In this document: piece by piece, positions 1 to 10,198 of the stretch
Layout of the letters: every line of letters begins with the position of its first letter
Numbering within the stretch: position 1 is the stretch's first letter
DNA from: Klebsiella pneumoniae
GTDB taxonomy: Bacteria > Myxococcota_A > UBA796 > SXON01
Direction: 5' to 3'
NCBI GenBank assembly: GCA_945862325.1
Contig: CAMAXZ010000020.1
Coordinates: 1 to 64,000 of the forward strand
Length of the DNA stretch: 64,000 nucleotides
Position numbers and translations under genes: made by a program
Notes under the pieces: generated by a model
What the model saw: only the letters and a program-made list of their open reading frames with translations
Database searches by the model: none
Told to the model about the DNA's origin: nothing

Positions 1-151
1 GGGGGCTGCACACGAGCAGATCGGCGTCCTCCACCCGTGGGATCGGAGGGTCGAGCGGGATGAACTCGATACATGGCGCGTGTGTCACCCCGTCCGGGGC
101 CGGCTCGCCCGCCGGGCGGGTCCACAGCAGCGGCACTCTGTCGCGGCGCAC
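1..151 (-). CDS. hemD: Uroporphyrinogen-III synthase, N-terminal part (partial, cut by window edge)
   Basis: Reading leftward from a GTG at 151, the frame is open to the window edge (50 codons). It gives a strand-helix N-terminus with PLLWTRPAGE, then APCIEFIPL, then DADLLVCSP. This matches the HemD layout: a vLvTRP opening, P-x-I-x-I-x-P, and a D-x-L-x-x-x-S-P strand before the first helix. HemD cyclises hydroxymethylbilane to uroporphyrinogen III, two steps after HemB. The gene diverges from hemB with 41 bases between the starts, which supports a heme role. A second GTG at 136 is also possible. Only about a fifth of the protein is visible, so the call is tentative. Confidence 0.55.
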   Translation of the reverse strand, partial: MRRDRVPLLWTRPAGEPAPDGVTHAPCIEFIPLDPPIPRVEDADLLVCSP

Positions 152-162
152 GCCCTCCCCGT

Positions 163-185
163 AGCGCGGCTCCGTCGGATAGTCC
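163..185. promoter_or_regulatory. Candidate back-to-back -10 boxes for hemD and hemB
   Basis: The 41-base gap between the divergent starts holds TAGTCC on the plus strand, with its TA at 180, 13 bases before the hemB ATG. On the minus strand TACGGG has its TA at 163, 12 bases before the hemD GTG. Neither start has a good Shine-Dalgarno at normal spacing. The spacing fits -10 boxes giving leaderless or nearly leaderless transcripts. Inferred from position only; no clear -35 element is seen. Confidence 0.35.
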
Positions 186-192
186 GGCGGCG

Positions 193-1149
193 ATGCAACG
201 CCTCCGCCGGCTTCGTCGCTCCGACGCCCTCCTCCGCCTCTTCACCGAGACCGACGTGCCCCGTCGCGCGCTCGTCCCTGTGCTCTTCGTGGTCCAGGGG
301 GAGGGCGTTCGGCGCGAGGTGCCGGAGGGGAGCGGCATGATCCAGGTGTCGGTCGACCGCGTGGAGGCCGAGGGGCGGCGCGCGCGCGACGGCGGGGCCG
401 AGGCCGTCATGGTGTTCGGCGTGCCGGCGGAGAAGGGCATCGCGCACGCGTCCGATCCGAACGGCCTCGTGGCCAGGGCCGTTCGTGCGCTCGGGCCGAC
501 CGGCCTCGTGCGAATGGTGGATGTGTGCCTGTGCTCCTACACCCACGACGGGCACTGCGGGCTCGTCGGCGCCGACGGCCACGTCGACAACGACGCCACC
601 CTGCCCGAGCTCGCGCGCGTCGCGGTCGCCCTCGCCGAGGCCGGGGCCGAGGTCGTGTGCCCGTCCGACATGATGGACGGTCGCGTCGCCTCCATCCGCG
701 CCGCGCTCGACGGGTCCGGCAACCCCCACACCCTGCTCATGTCCTACGCGGCGAAGATGGCGTCCGCCTTCTACGGCCCCTTCCGCGCCGCCGCCGAGAG
801 CGCCCCCACGAAGGGCGACCGCCGGGGCTACCAGATGAACCCCGCCAACCGCCGGGAGGCGGCTCGGGAGATCGAAGCCGACGTGCTCGAGGGCGCCGAC
901 CTGCTGATGATCAAGCCCGCGCTGACCAACCTCGACCTCATCGCCGCCGCGCGCGCCCGGTGGGACCTCCCCATCGTCGCGTACCAGGTGAGCGGGGAGT
1001 ACGCGATGTTGCGCGAGGCCGCCCGAGCGGGCCGCATCGACTACGCGCGCGCCACGCGCGAGACGCTCCTGAGCATCCGCCGCGCCGGGGCCGACCTCGT
1101 CGTCACCTACGCCGCACCCGACGTGTGGGACGGGACGGTGGTGCTCTGA
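193..1149 (+). CDS. hemB: Delta-aminolevulinic acid dehydratase (porphobilinogen synthase)
   Basis: Condenses two 5-aminolevulinates to porphobilinogen in cytosolic heme biosynthesis. The 318-residue product is the normal family length. Two Schiff-base lysines are visible: K188 in MSYAAKMASAFYGPFR and K241 in LMIKPALTN. Cysteines 112, 114 and 122 in DVCLCSYTHDGHCG form the three-Cys metal site of the zinc-dependent subgroup. DRRGYQMNPANRREA follows as in other HemBs. The ATG at 193 was chosen because the typical N-terminus starts there and the upstream in-frame codons look non-coding. The next gene starts inside its stop codon (TGATG), so the two are probably cotranscribed. Confidence 0.95.
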   Translation: MQRLRRLRRSDALLRLFTETDVPRRALVPVLFVVQGEGVRREVPEGSGMIQVSVDRVEAEGRRARDGGAEAVMVFGVPAEKGIAHASDPNGLVARAVRALGPTGLVRMVDVCLCSYTHDGHCGLVGADGHVDNDATLPELARVAVALAEAGAEVVCPSDMMDGRVASIRAALDGSGNPHTLLMSYAAKMASAFYGPFRAAAESAPTKGDRRGYQMNPANRREAAREIEADVLEGADLLMIKPALTNLDLIAAARARWDLPIVAYQVSGEYAMLREAARAGRIDYARATRETLLSIRRAGADLVVTYAAPDVWDGTVVL

Positions 1150-1631
1150 TGTCGCTGCCCCCGGACTACGCCACCGAGTGCCTGTACGACCCGACGCACG
1201 CGTTCGTGCACGAGGTACGCCGGCTGGACGAGTCGGCGGTGCTCGCCGTGGTCGACACGACCCGCCTCGGCGCGCTCGTCGACGCGCAGCGGGCCATGGT
1301 CGGCCACCCGAAGCACGTCCCCGGTGCGGTCATGGTGCAGATCACCGGCACCCTCGGCAACCTCCACGCGGTGTACGCGCTCGGGCTGCGCATCTCCGAG
1401 GGGTGGGTGGGCTTCGGCACGCACCTCCGGTCGGCGCGATTCCCCAGCCTCGGGCGCATCGGCCCACCGATGGAGACCGAGCTGCGCGTCACCCGGGTCC
1501 GCCGCTTGCGCGGTCGCGTGTTCGTGGAGTACGCGTTCACGTACACCCAGGACGATCGGCGGGTCTACGAGAGCGAGCAGACCGCCGTCTGGGTGCGGGG
1601 CCCCGACGCGGAGGCCTCGATCGGCGCGTGA
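1149..1631 (+). CDS. Hotdog-fold protein, FabZ/thioesterase-like
   Basis: A 160-residue protein whose ATG overlaps the hemB stop by one base. The segment HVPGAVMVQITGTLGNLHA resembles the central-helix region of FabA/FabZ and MaoC-type hotdog enzymes (H-x-P-G-x-x-x-x-Q), followed by alternating beta strands ending VFVEYAFTYTQ. An acyl-CoA or acyl-ACP dehydratase or thioesterase role is likely, but no substrate can be named. The usual FabZ catalytic Glu on the helix is not obvious, so it may be a thioesterase or non-catalytic relative. Its link to heme synthesis is only positional. Confidence 0.55.
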   Translation: MSLPPDYATECLYDPTHAFVHEVRRLDESAVLAVVDTTRLGALVDAQRAMVGHPKHVPGAVMVQITGTLGNLHAVYALGLRISEGWVGFGTHLRSARFPSLGRIGPPMETELRVTRVRRLRGRVFVEYAFTYTQDDRRVYESEQTAVWVRGPDAEASIGA

Positions 1632-1704
1632 TTCGGCAACGGTCTCGCGGCCCCGCGCCGATGGGCATGGCCCCGGCACCGGGCCCGGACTAAGGCCCGC
1701 GCCC

Positions 1705-3516
1705 ATGCCGTTTCCCGCCCTCCCCGCCCCGATCGCGCAGGCCCTCACCGCCCGCGGCTACGCCGAGCCCACCCCGGTCCAGGCGCTGGTGCTCGACGCG
1801 CCGCCCGGCGACCTCCTGGTCTCCGCGGCCACGGGCTCCGGCAAGACCGTCGCCTTCGGCCTTGCGTTCAGCTCCGTCTTCGTCGACGCCGCGGGCGCCG
1901 TCCCCGCGCCGGGCGCGCCGAAGGTGCTCTGCGTGGCGCCCACCCGCGAGCTCGCGCTCCAGGTGCAGCGCGAGCTGGGCTGGTTGTTCGGCGCCACGAA
2001 CGCGCGCATCGCCGCCTGCGTCGGTGGCATGGACCCCCGGCGCGAGGCGCGTACCCTGCAGGCCGGCGTGCACGTCGTGGTCGGCACCCCCGGGCGCCTG
2101 TGCGACCACCTCGACCGCGGCGTCCTCGACCTCGACGCCATCGGCGCGGTCGTGCTGGACGAGGCGGACGAGATGCTCGACATGGGCTTCCGTGACGAGC
2201 TCGAGCGCCTGCTGACCGCCACGCCGAAAGAGCGTCGGACGCTGATGTTCTCGGCCACGCTCCCGCGCGGCATCGAAGAGATCGCGTCACGATACCAGCG
2301 AGACGCGTCACGAATCGCGGCGTCTGCCCCGGGTGAACGTCACGCTGACATCGCGTACCGTGCGGTGCTCGTGGCCGCCCGCGAGCGCGAACACGCGGTC
2401 GTCAACCTGCTCCGATCGCTCGATCCGTCGGGCACGATCGTGTTCTGCAACACGCGCGACACCACCAACCACCTCGCGTCGAGCCTCCACGAGCGCGGCT
2501 TCGGCGCCGTGGCGCTCTCGGGCGAGCTGACGCAGGCCGAACGCCTGCGGGCGCTCCAGGCCCTGCGCGACGGCCGGGCGCGCGTGCTCGTGGCGACCGA
2601 CGTGGCGGCGCGCGGCCTCGACCTGCCCGACCTCGCGGTGGTCATCCATGCCGACCTCCCGCACGACGCCCAGGTGCTCCAGCACCGCAGCGGCCGAACC
2701 GGGCGCGCCGGAAAGAAAGGGACGGCGATCCTCCTCGTCCCGTCGTCGCGGCGTCGGGTCGCGGAGCGCCTGTGTCACGAGGCGGCGGTCGCGCCGGAGT
2801 GGATCCCGGTGCCCACGGCCGACGACATCCTCGCGCGCGACCAGGAGCGCCTCGCCGAAGAGGTCGGGACGAACGTCGCGCAGGAGGCCGCCGAGGAAGA
2901 CCTCGACGTGGGCCGCAAGGTCCTCGAGGGCTCCACGCCCGAGGCCGTCGCCGCCGCCCTCGTGCGCCTGCTCCGCGGGCGCCTGCCGTCCCCGGAAGAC
3001 CTCCCCGAGACGACCTGGCTCAACCGGCGCGAGCAGGAGCGCGTGGACCGCGACCGCAAGCGCGACGAGTGGCGCCGCAACCGCGACGACCGCGCGCGCC
3101 CGGAGCTCCCGCGCGAGCCCCGGGAGCCGAGGGAGGCGCGCGAGCCGAAAGAGGTGCGCGAACCCCGGGAGGCACGTGAGCCCCGCGTTCGCCCGCCGCC
3201 AGACGGCGGGGAGTCCGTCCCCGAGCGTCGCGTGACCCGTCCGCGCCGCCCCGCCGTGCCCGAGGGGGAGTCCCCCGAGGCGACGCGCTGGTTCCGCGTG
3301 AACGTCGGTCGCGCCCAGAACGCGGACCCTCGCTGGCTCATCCCCGTGATCTGCCGCCGCGGCCACATCGAGAAGGGCGACATCGGCACGATCCGCATCC
3401 TCGACCGCGAGACGCGCTTCGAGGTGCGCACCGAGCTGGCCGCCGAGTTCGATCGCAACGCCCGCCGCCCCGACCGCAAGGACCCGAACATCCGGTTCCT
3501 GCCGGTCGAAGACTAG
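1705..3516 (+). CDS. DEAD-box RNA helicase with DbpA-type RNA-binding tail (DeaD/CsdA-like)
   Basis: ATP-dependent RNA helicase of 603 residues, expected to act in ribosome assembly or RNA decay. Visible motifs: Q motif YAEPTPVQ (about 19-26), Walker A AATGSGKT (41-48), PTREL, GTPGR, DEAD (152-155), SAT (183-185), and HRSGRTGRAG in the second RecA lobe. A charged linker rich in REPREPREA-type repeats joins the core to a C-terminal domain of about 75 residues (WFRVNVGRAQ to IRFLPVED). That domain has the DbpA/CsdA RRM-like pattern, including KGDIGTIRI, which in DbpA recognises structured rRNA. The start has a TAAGGC box 14 bases upstream and no clear Shine-Dalgarno. Confidence 0.9.
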   Translation: MPFPALPAPIAQALTARGYAEPTPVQALVLDAPPGDLLVSAATGSGKTVAFGLAFSSVFVDAAGAVPAPGAPKVLCVAPTRELALQVQRELGWLFGATNARIAACVGGMDPRREARTLQAGVHVVVGTPGRLCDHLDRGVLDLDAIGAVVLDEADEMLDMGFRDELERLLTATPKERRTLMFSATLPRGIEEIASRYQRDASRIAASAPGERHADIAYRAVLVAAREREHAVVNLLRSLDPSGTIVFCNTRDTTNHLASSLHERGFGAVALSGELTQAERLRALQALRDGRARVLVATDVAARGLDLPDLAVVIHADLPHDAQVLQHRSGRTGRAGKKGTAILLVPSSRRRVAERLCHEAAVAPEWIPVPTADDILARDQERLAEEVGTNVAQEAAEEDLDVGRKVLEGSTPEAVAAALVRLLRGRLPSPEDLPETTWLNRREQERVDRDRKRDEWRRNRDDRARPELPREPREPREAREPKEVREPREAREPRVRPPPDGGESVPERRVTRPRRPAVPEGESPEATRWFRVNVGRAQNADPRWLIPVICRRGHIEKGDIGTIRILDRETRFEVRTELAAEFDRNARRPDRKDPNIRFLPVED

Positions 3517-3532
3517 CGGGCACCGGCGGGAC

Positions 3533-4135
3533 TCAGCCCTCGAGCCTGCGCCGGGCCGCCTCCGCCTCCTTCACCGCGACCTCCTGTCGCCTGACCGCGG
3601 CCTCCCACGCGTCACGCAGCGCCGCGCGGTGTCGCTCGAAGCGACGCAGCGCGTAGTTGTCGCCGCGGTCACGCGCGTCGAGCCACTGGGCACGACGGAG
3701 CTCGAGCTCCGCCCGTCGCAGCGGCACCTCCGCCTTCGCGGCGTTCAACCGCGCGGTCGCCGCGCGCGCCTCGATCGCTCTCCACACCTCCGACGCGGCG
3801 GCGCGCTCGCGGATCCGGCGGGTCGCCTCGACGCGTCGCCCCGCGGCGGCCGCGCGACCGGCGTCGCCGTCGGAGCGCGCCAGGCGCAGCTCGGAGTCCG
3901 CCCGGTCGAGGTCCTGCGACGCCGCGCGCGCGGCCCGCCGCGCGTCCTCGGCGTAGGCCAGCATCCGCACGTGCTCGCGGTCCAGCACCCGCACCCGTCC
4001 CCGGGCGTCGGCGAGCCGGGCAGCGGCGAGCTGCACCTCGGGCACGTCCGCCGTCATCGACACATCATCCGGCGCGACGGTGTGTCGCACCGCCGGGCCT
4101 TGGCTCGCGCACGCGAGCAGGAGCGCAAGAAGCAT
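3533..4135 (-). CDS. Predicted lipoprotein with long charged coiled coil
   Basis: The start at 4135 gives MLLALLLACASQG, a very short type II signal peptide with the lipobox LLAC, so a lipid-anchored periplasmic protein is likely. The remaining 185 or so residues are almost wholly Ala, Arg and Glu with heptad-like spacing (for example RRAELELRRAQWLDARDRG), predicting a long alpha-helical coiled coil. The start is preceded by GAGGG at Shine-Dalgarno distance. No family is recognised. The gene converges on the helicase, with 16 bases between them. Codons upstream of 4135 in the same frame do not look coding. Confidence 0.7.
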   Translation of the reverse strand: MLLALLLACASQGPAVRHTVAPDDVSMTADVPEVQLAAARLADARGRVRVLDREHVRMLAYAEDARRAARAASQDLDRADSELRLARSDGDAGRAAAAGRRVEATRRIRERAAASEVWRAIEARAATARLNAAKAEVPLRRAELELRRAQWLDARDRGDNYALRRFERHRAALRDAWEAAVRRQEVAVKEAEAARRRLEG

Positions 4136-4322
4136 GCTCAATCCCTCATGATGTTGATACACACCCGAGGAATGCGTCACCGTTCGTAGAGGCGCACCCC
4201 CACGCTTCGGTGTCCTGCGGCGCGGGCCGAGGCTGCCGCACCAGCCGGGAGCCACCCCACCAACGAGGGGGTCCCCAACGCCGCCGGGGCTGCACGGGAC
4301 CTCCCGCACGCCCGCCTGCGAG

Positions 4323-4517
4323 CTACTCGGCGGCCTTGGACTCGCAGGCCTCGGCGATCATCGCCATCTTCTCGGCGGCGTTCGCGACGGCCTCGGCGGA
4401 GTGCACCGGGAATTTGGGCGTGGTGCCGTGGGTCTGGCGGCGGTTGCGCGCCTTGCGGCCCATGTTCTGCACGCGGAGCTTACGGCGGTAGGTGGTCTGG
4501 GCGGTACTGGAAGCCAT
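4323..4517 (-). CDS. Small basic conserved-type protein (64 aa)
   Basis: A 64-residue protein, strongly basic in its first half (YRRKLRVQNMGRKARNRRQ), then GTTPKFPVH and an Ala/Glu-rich helix. The ATG has a GAAGGATC Shine-Dalgarno at good spacing and a GCTAAC/TTAG box about 30 bases upstream, so it looks independently transcribed. The basic half suggests RNA or ribosome contact. I have a general memory of similar short Arg/Lys-rich proteins ending in GTTPxFP-H in deltaproteobacterial genomes, but no function is known to me. It sits divergently beside glnS. Confidence 0.65.
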   Translation of the reverse strand: MASSTAQTTYRRKLRVQNMGRKARNRRQTHGTTPKFPVHSAEAVANAAEKMAMIAEACESKAAE

Positions 4518-4658
4518 GGGATCCTTCTCAAAAGCCGGGGTCGGCTAACGCATGGGCCACGGTTCGTCAACGTCGATCGACGCCGGGTGTTCTACCGGAT
4601 GGTGGGCCGGTCCGGCGGTGGCGCTGACCGGATAAACCGCGGCGTCGCCGAGCACCCG

Positions 4659-6911
<2,253 letters not shown>

Positions 6912-8139
6912 GCCACGACGAGGAGGGCGGCCCACCCGACCGCCGCCGCGCCAGGGGCCGTCGCGCAGCCGGACTCGCCGACCACCGTGGCGCGCCCGGG
7001 GCGCCCGCGGGGGTCGGCCGGGTCGGTGTCGCCCGGGTCGGTGTCCGACGGGTCGGTGTCCGTGGGGTCGGTGTCGGACGCCGCGCTCACGGCCGCGTCC
7101 ACGCCGGCCCACAGCTCCGGGTCCCGCGCGTCGTAGCCGATGGCCCAGAAGCCCACCCCGCCGAGACCGGCCTCGACGAGGGCGTAGTCGGCTTTGATCG
7201 CGACGCTCTCGGCGTCGTCGTACCACGTCTGGCGCCCGCCCTCGGCGTACCAGGGCGTGCTGGTCGACGCGTCCCACCGGCGACCGTGGCGCTCCGCCGC
7301 GGCGATGGCGTCGGCGTAAGGGATCGACCAGCCGTCGTCGGTGGCCTCGCCGGGCACCTCGTCCTCCGACGCGACCGGCCAGGTCTGCCCGTACAGGGGG
7401 AGCCCGAGCGTGAGGCGCGACGGGGCCGCGCCTTGGTCGAGGTACTGCTCGACCGTCCAGCTCAAGGTGTACCGCGACCACTCGTCGCCGGAGCGAAGGG
7501 GGGCGTTGGGGCCGGGGCCACCCCCCGTCCAATGGTACCCGTACCCCATGATGAACAGGTTCGCGTGGCTCGACAGGGACGCCACATCCCACGCGTCGCT
7601 CCAGTCGACCGCGGGGATCGCGAGCCACACGTCCGGCACCGCCGCCGCGAGCTCCGCCGTGAAGGCCACCATGTCCGCGCGGCGGGCCTCCGGCACCCCC
7701 TCGAAGTCGATGTTCACCCCGTCGTAGCCGTGGGCCGCCACCGCCGCGGCGACGTCGGCGACGAGCCGGGCGCGCGCCGTGCGCGACGACAGCAACGCGT
7801 CGAGCGTGTCGTCGTCGAATTGGGTGACGCACAGGTGCATGCGGACGCCCTCCGAGCGTCCGCGCGTCACGAGTCCCGCGACCTCCGCGTCGCTGAACGC
7901 GCTCGCGTCGAGCTGTCCGGACGCGTCGACGCCCGAGGAGAACACCGCGAGGTGGGTGAGGTGGGCCCAAGGCACCTCGTCCTCCCCCACGGTCCAATAC
8001 GGGAGGTACCCATAGACGGCCGGTGCGGCGACGGCGATCGCGACGAGGGCGAGCATGGCCCGCAGCTATCCCAACGGGTGCCGTCGACACGGGGCGTCTC
8101 GGCGGGGCCCGCGCGGCCATTTCGGATTAGGGCCGCGCC

Positions 8140-8307
8140 ATGTCCGAGAACGAGACCCCCGCCAAGCCCGCCGCGCGCCCCTCGACCGTGCGGCCGACCA
8201 CCCACCCCACGTCGATCCTGACCAACCCGAAGGATCAGGCGCCGCGCCCGGGCTTCCGCAGCCCGCCGAACCAGGGGACGAAGGCCCAGAAGACGAAGAA
8301 GAAGTAG
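8140..8307 (+). CDS. Small Pro/Thr/Lys-rich protein (55 aa)
   Basis: The ATG at 8140 opens 55 codons ending at TAG 8305-8307, three bases before the next GTG start. The product begins MSENETPAKPAARPSTVRP, contains HPTSILTNPKDQAPRPGF and ends in KAQKTKKK. It is probably disordered and basic. Support comes from codon use like the neighbours, a TAGGGC box whose TA is 12 bases before the ATG (the spacing seen at other first genes here), and tight coupling to the next gene. No family is recognised. It could be a leader peptide for that gene. Confidence 0.5.
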   Translation: MSENETPAKPAARPSTVRPTTHPTSILTNPKDQAPRPGFRSPPNQGTKAQKTKKK

Positions 8308-8310
8308 CGG

Positions 8311-10164
8311 GTGCTCCCGTACGCCTGGCGCGTGCGCCTCGCCGTGCTCGCGCTGAGCGGCGTGCGCCGCTGGGTCGGCCCCGTCACCCGTCGGCTCGCC
8401 GACGGCACGCCCGTGTTCGTCCCCGCCGACGTGCACGATCCCGAGCCGCTCGGCCTCGGGGTCACGCGCCTCTTGGCGGCGGCGCCGATCGGTGCCGGCG
8501 AGCGCGTGCTCGACATGGGCACCGGCAGCGGCGTGTGGGCGGCGCTCGCGGCGCGACGCGGCGCGTCGGTCGTCGCGTGCGACCTCGCCGAGGTGCCGCT
8601 CGACGGTGTCCGGGCGCTCGCGTCCGCGCACGCCCTGGCCGTGGAGGTCCGAGAGGGCGACCTCTTCGCGCCCGTCGCCGGCGAGCGCTTCGACGCCGTG
8701 CTGTTCAATCCTCCCTTTCACGACGGCGCGCCCGGCCCGGGCGAACGTGCGTGGGTGGGCGGCGACGTGGTCCGTCGCTTCCTCGCCGAGCTCCCGGACG
8801 CCCTCACCCCGGTCGGCCGCGCGTACGTCGTGCTGCCCGTGCGCGAGCTGTCCCGCTACGCCGCGGAGCTCGCGCCGTATCGGCTCACGCGTGTCGCCGA
8901 CACATGGCTCCCGCTGCTGGGACGAGTCACGCTTCAGGAGCTTCGACCTGGAGGGTCCGGCCTCCGCGCGGCCAGCCCGCCGGCCGGCGCGTGGCGGCGC
9001 CTCGCCGTGCTCGGCGACACCCGCTCGTGCGAGCTGCTCGCACTCGACGGTCACCTCGACCTCGCCCGGCTCGACGCCGCGATGGACGCCGTCACGCGCT
9101 TGCACCCCATGCTCCGCGCGCGCCCCGAGGGCCGTGGCTGGCGCGTCGACGCCGCCCCGCTCCGCTTCGCCCGCGTGCACGTGGCGGAGCCCCTGACGCG
9201 CGAGGACCTCCTCGCGCGAACCTGGGTCGACGGCGACCCCTCGATGCCCGACGCGACCGTGTTCGTCGACCCCGAGCGCCACTGGCTGCGCCTACGCGTG
9301 CCCCACGACCGCACCGACGCGCGCGCGGGCGCCCAGGTCGTGCAGGACCTCGCCGACGCCTACACCGCCCTCGGCGACGCCCGGCCCCCGCCCACCCGCG
9401 TCGACGCCGCCCCGTGGGACCCCGCGCGCTTGATCGAGCTCACCCCGTCGGACTTCGCCCGGGCCGTGCGACGGATCGTACGCGACGCCCTCGCCCCGGC
9501 GGCGTGGCTGGTGCCGCCGGGCGCGGCGCGCGGACCGTGCCGCGTGGCGGTGTTCGACACATCGGACGACGTATTGCCGCGTCTCAAGGCCATCGCCAAG
9601 GCGAACGCCACGACCGCCCACGCCTGGCTGACCTTGCACGCCGGGCGTGCGTTTGGTGTGTCACGGCTCGTCGACCTCGTCACCCTCCGCCCGCTGACCA
9701 CACGGCCGGTCGACACCCGCGCGGACGTGCTCGTCGCGCCGTGGGTCCAGCAGTGGCCACGCGGCGCGTCCACCGCCCAGGCGCTGGCGACGATCGCCGC
9801 CAAGGTGCTGGACATCAAGCAGGGCGGCGCGCGGGCCGAGTGCGCCCGCCTCGCGATCTACGAGTCGTTCGCGCGCGTGGCGCCCACCGCCCCGGCGGCG
9901 CGGGCCGTCTTCCGGCTCTTCGTGAAGGCCGACCTGTTCGTCACCAACCCGGGGCCGGTCCATGTGCCGCTCGCGCGCTTCGGGCCCACCGCCGTGCGCG
10001 ACTTCGTGAACTACCCCGTGCTCGTGCCGCCGGCGCGCGCGGGGCTGGTGTTCACCACCTTCCGCGAGCGCCTCCGCGTGGTCGCCCTGTGGGACGAGGC
10101 CGCGTTCCCCGGCGGGGTCGAGGGGCAGGTCCGCGCGATGATGGACGCCGCGGGGCTCGGCTGA
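8311..10164 (+). CDS. Methyltransferase fused to a condensation-like (CoA-acyltransferase fold) domain
   Basis: A 617-residue fusion with a GTG start three bases after the preceding small gene. Residues 1 to about 215 are a class I SAM-dependent methyltransferase of the MTS type: motif I VLDMGTGSG (66-74) and NPPF (133-136), the latter usual in enzymes that methylate an amino or ring nitrogen. The second part, from about residue 225, starts like a condensation/acyltransferase domain (DGHLDLARLDAAMDAVTRLHPMLRAR) and ends with a swapped-strand region (LFVTNPGPVHVPLARFGP). The HHxxxDG position reads PHDRTDA (331-337), keeping one His and the Asp but losing the first His and the Gly. Substrates are unknown. 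It may serve the carrier-protein pathway downstream. Confidence 0.65.
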   Translation: MLPYAWRVRLAVLALSGVRRWVGPVTRRLADGTPVFVPADVHDPEPLGLGVTRLLAAAPIGAGERVLDMGTGSGVWAALAARRGASVVACDLAEVPLDGVRALASAHALAVEVREGDLFAPVAGERFDAVLFNPPFHDGAPGPGERAWVGGDVVRRFLAELPDALTPVGRAYVVLPVRELSRYAAELAPYRLTRVADTWLPLLGRVTLQELRPGGSGLRAASPPAGAWRRLAVLGDTRSCELLALDGHLDLARLDAAMDAVTRLHPMLRARPEGRGWRVDAAPLRFARVHVAEPLTREDLLARTWVDGDPSMPDATVFVDPERHWLRLRVPHDRTDARAGAQVVQDLADAYTALGDARPPPTRVDAAPWDPARLIELTPSDFARAVRRIVRDALAPAAWLVPPGAARGPCRVAVFDTSDDVLPRLKAIAKANATTAHAWLTLHAGRAFGVSRLVDLVTLRPLTTRPVDTRADVLVAPWVQQWPRGASTAQALATIAAKVLDIKQGGARAECARLAIYESFARVAPTAPAARAVFRLFVKADLFVTNPGPVHVPLARFGPTAVRDFVNYPVLVPPARAGLVFTTFRERLRVVALWDEAAFPGGVEGQVRAMMDAAGLG

Positions 10165-10198
10165 GCTCGCGGGGCCGCGACGCGGATACATACCCCCC

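Noticed and set aside
4226-4310. Rho-independent terminator after the small basic protein gene
   Set aside because: Stems are short and imperfect and no T tract follows.
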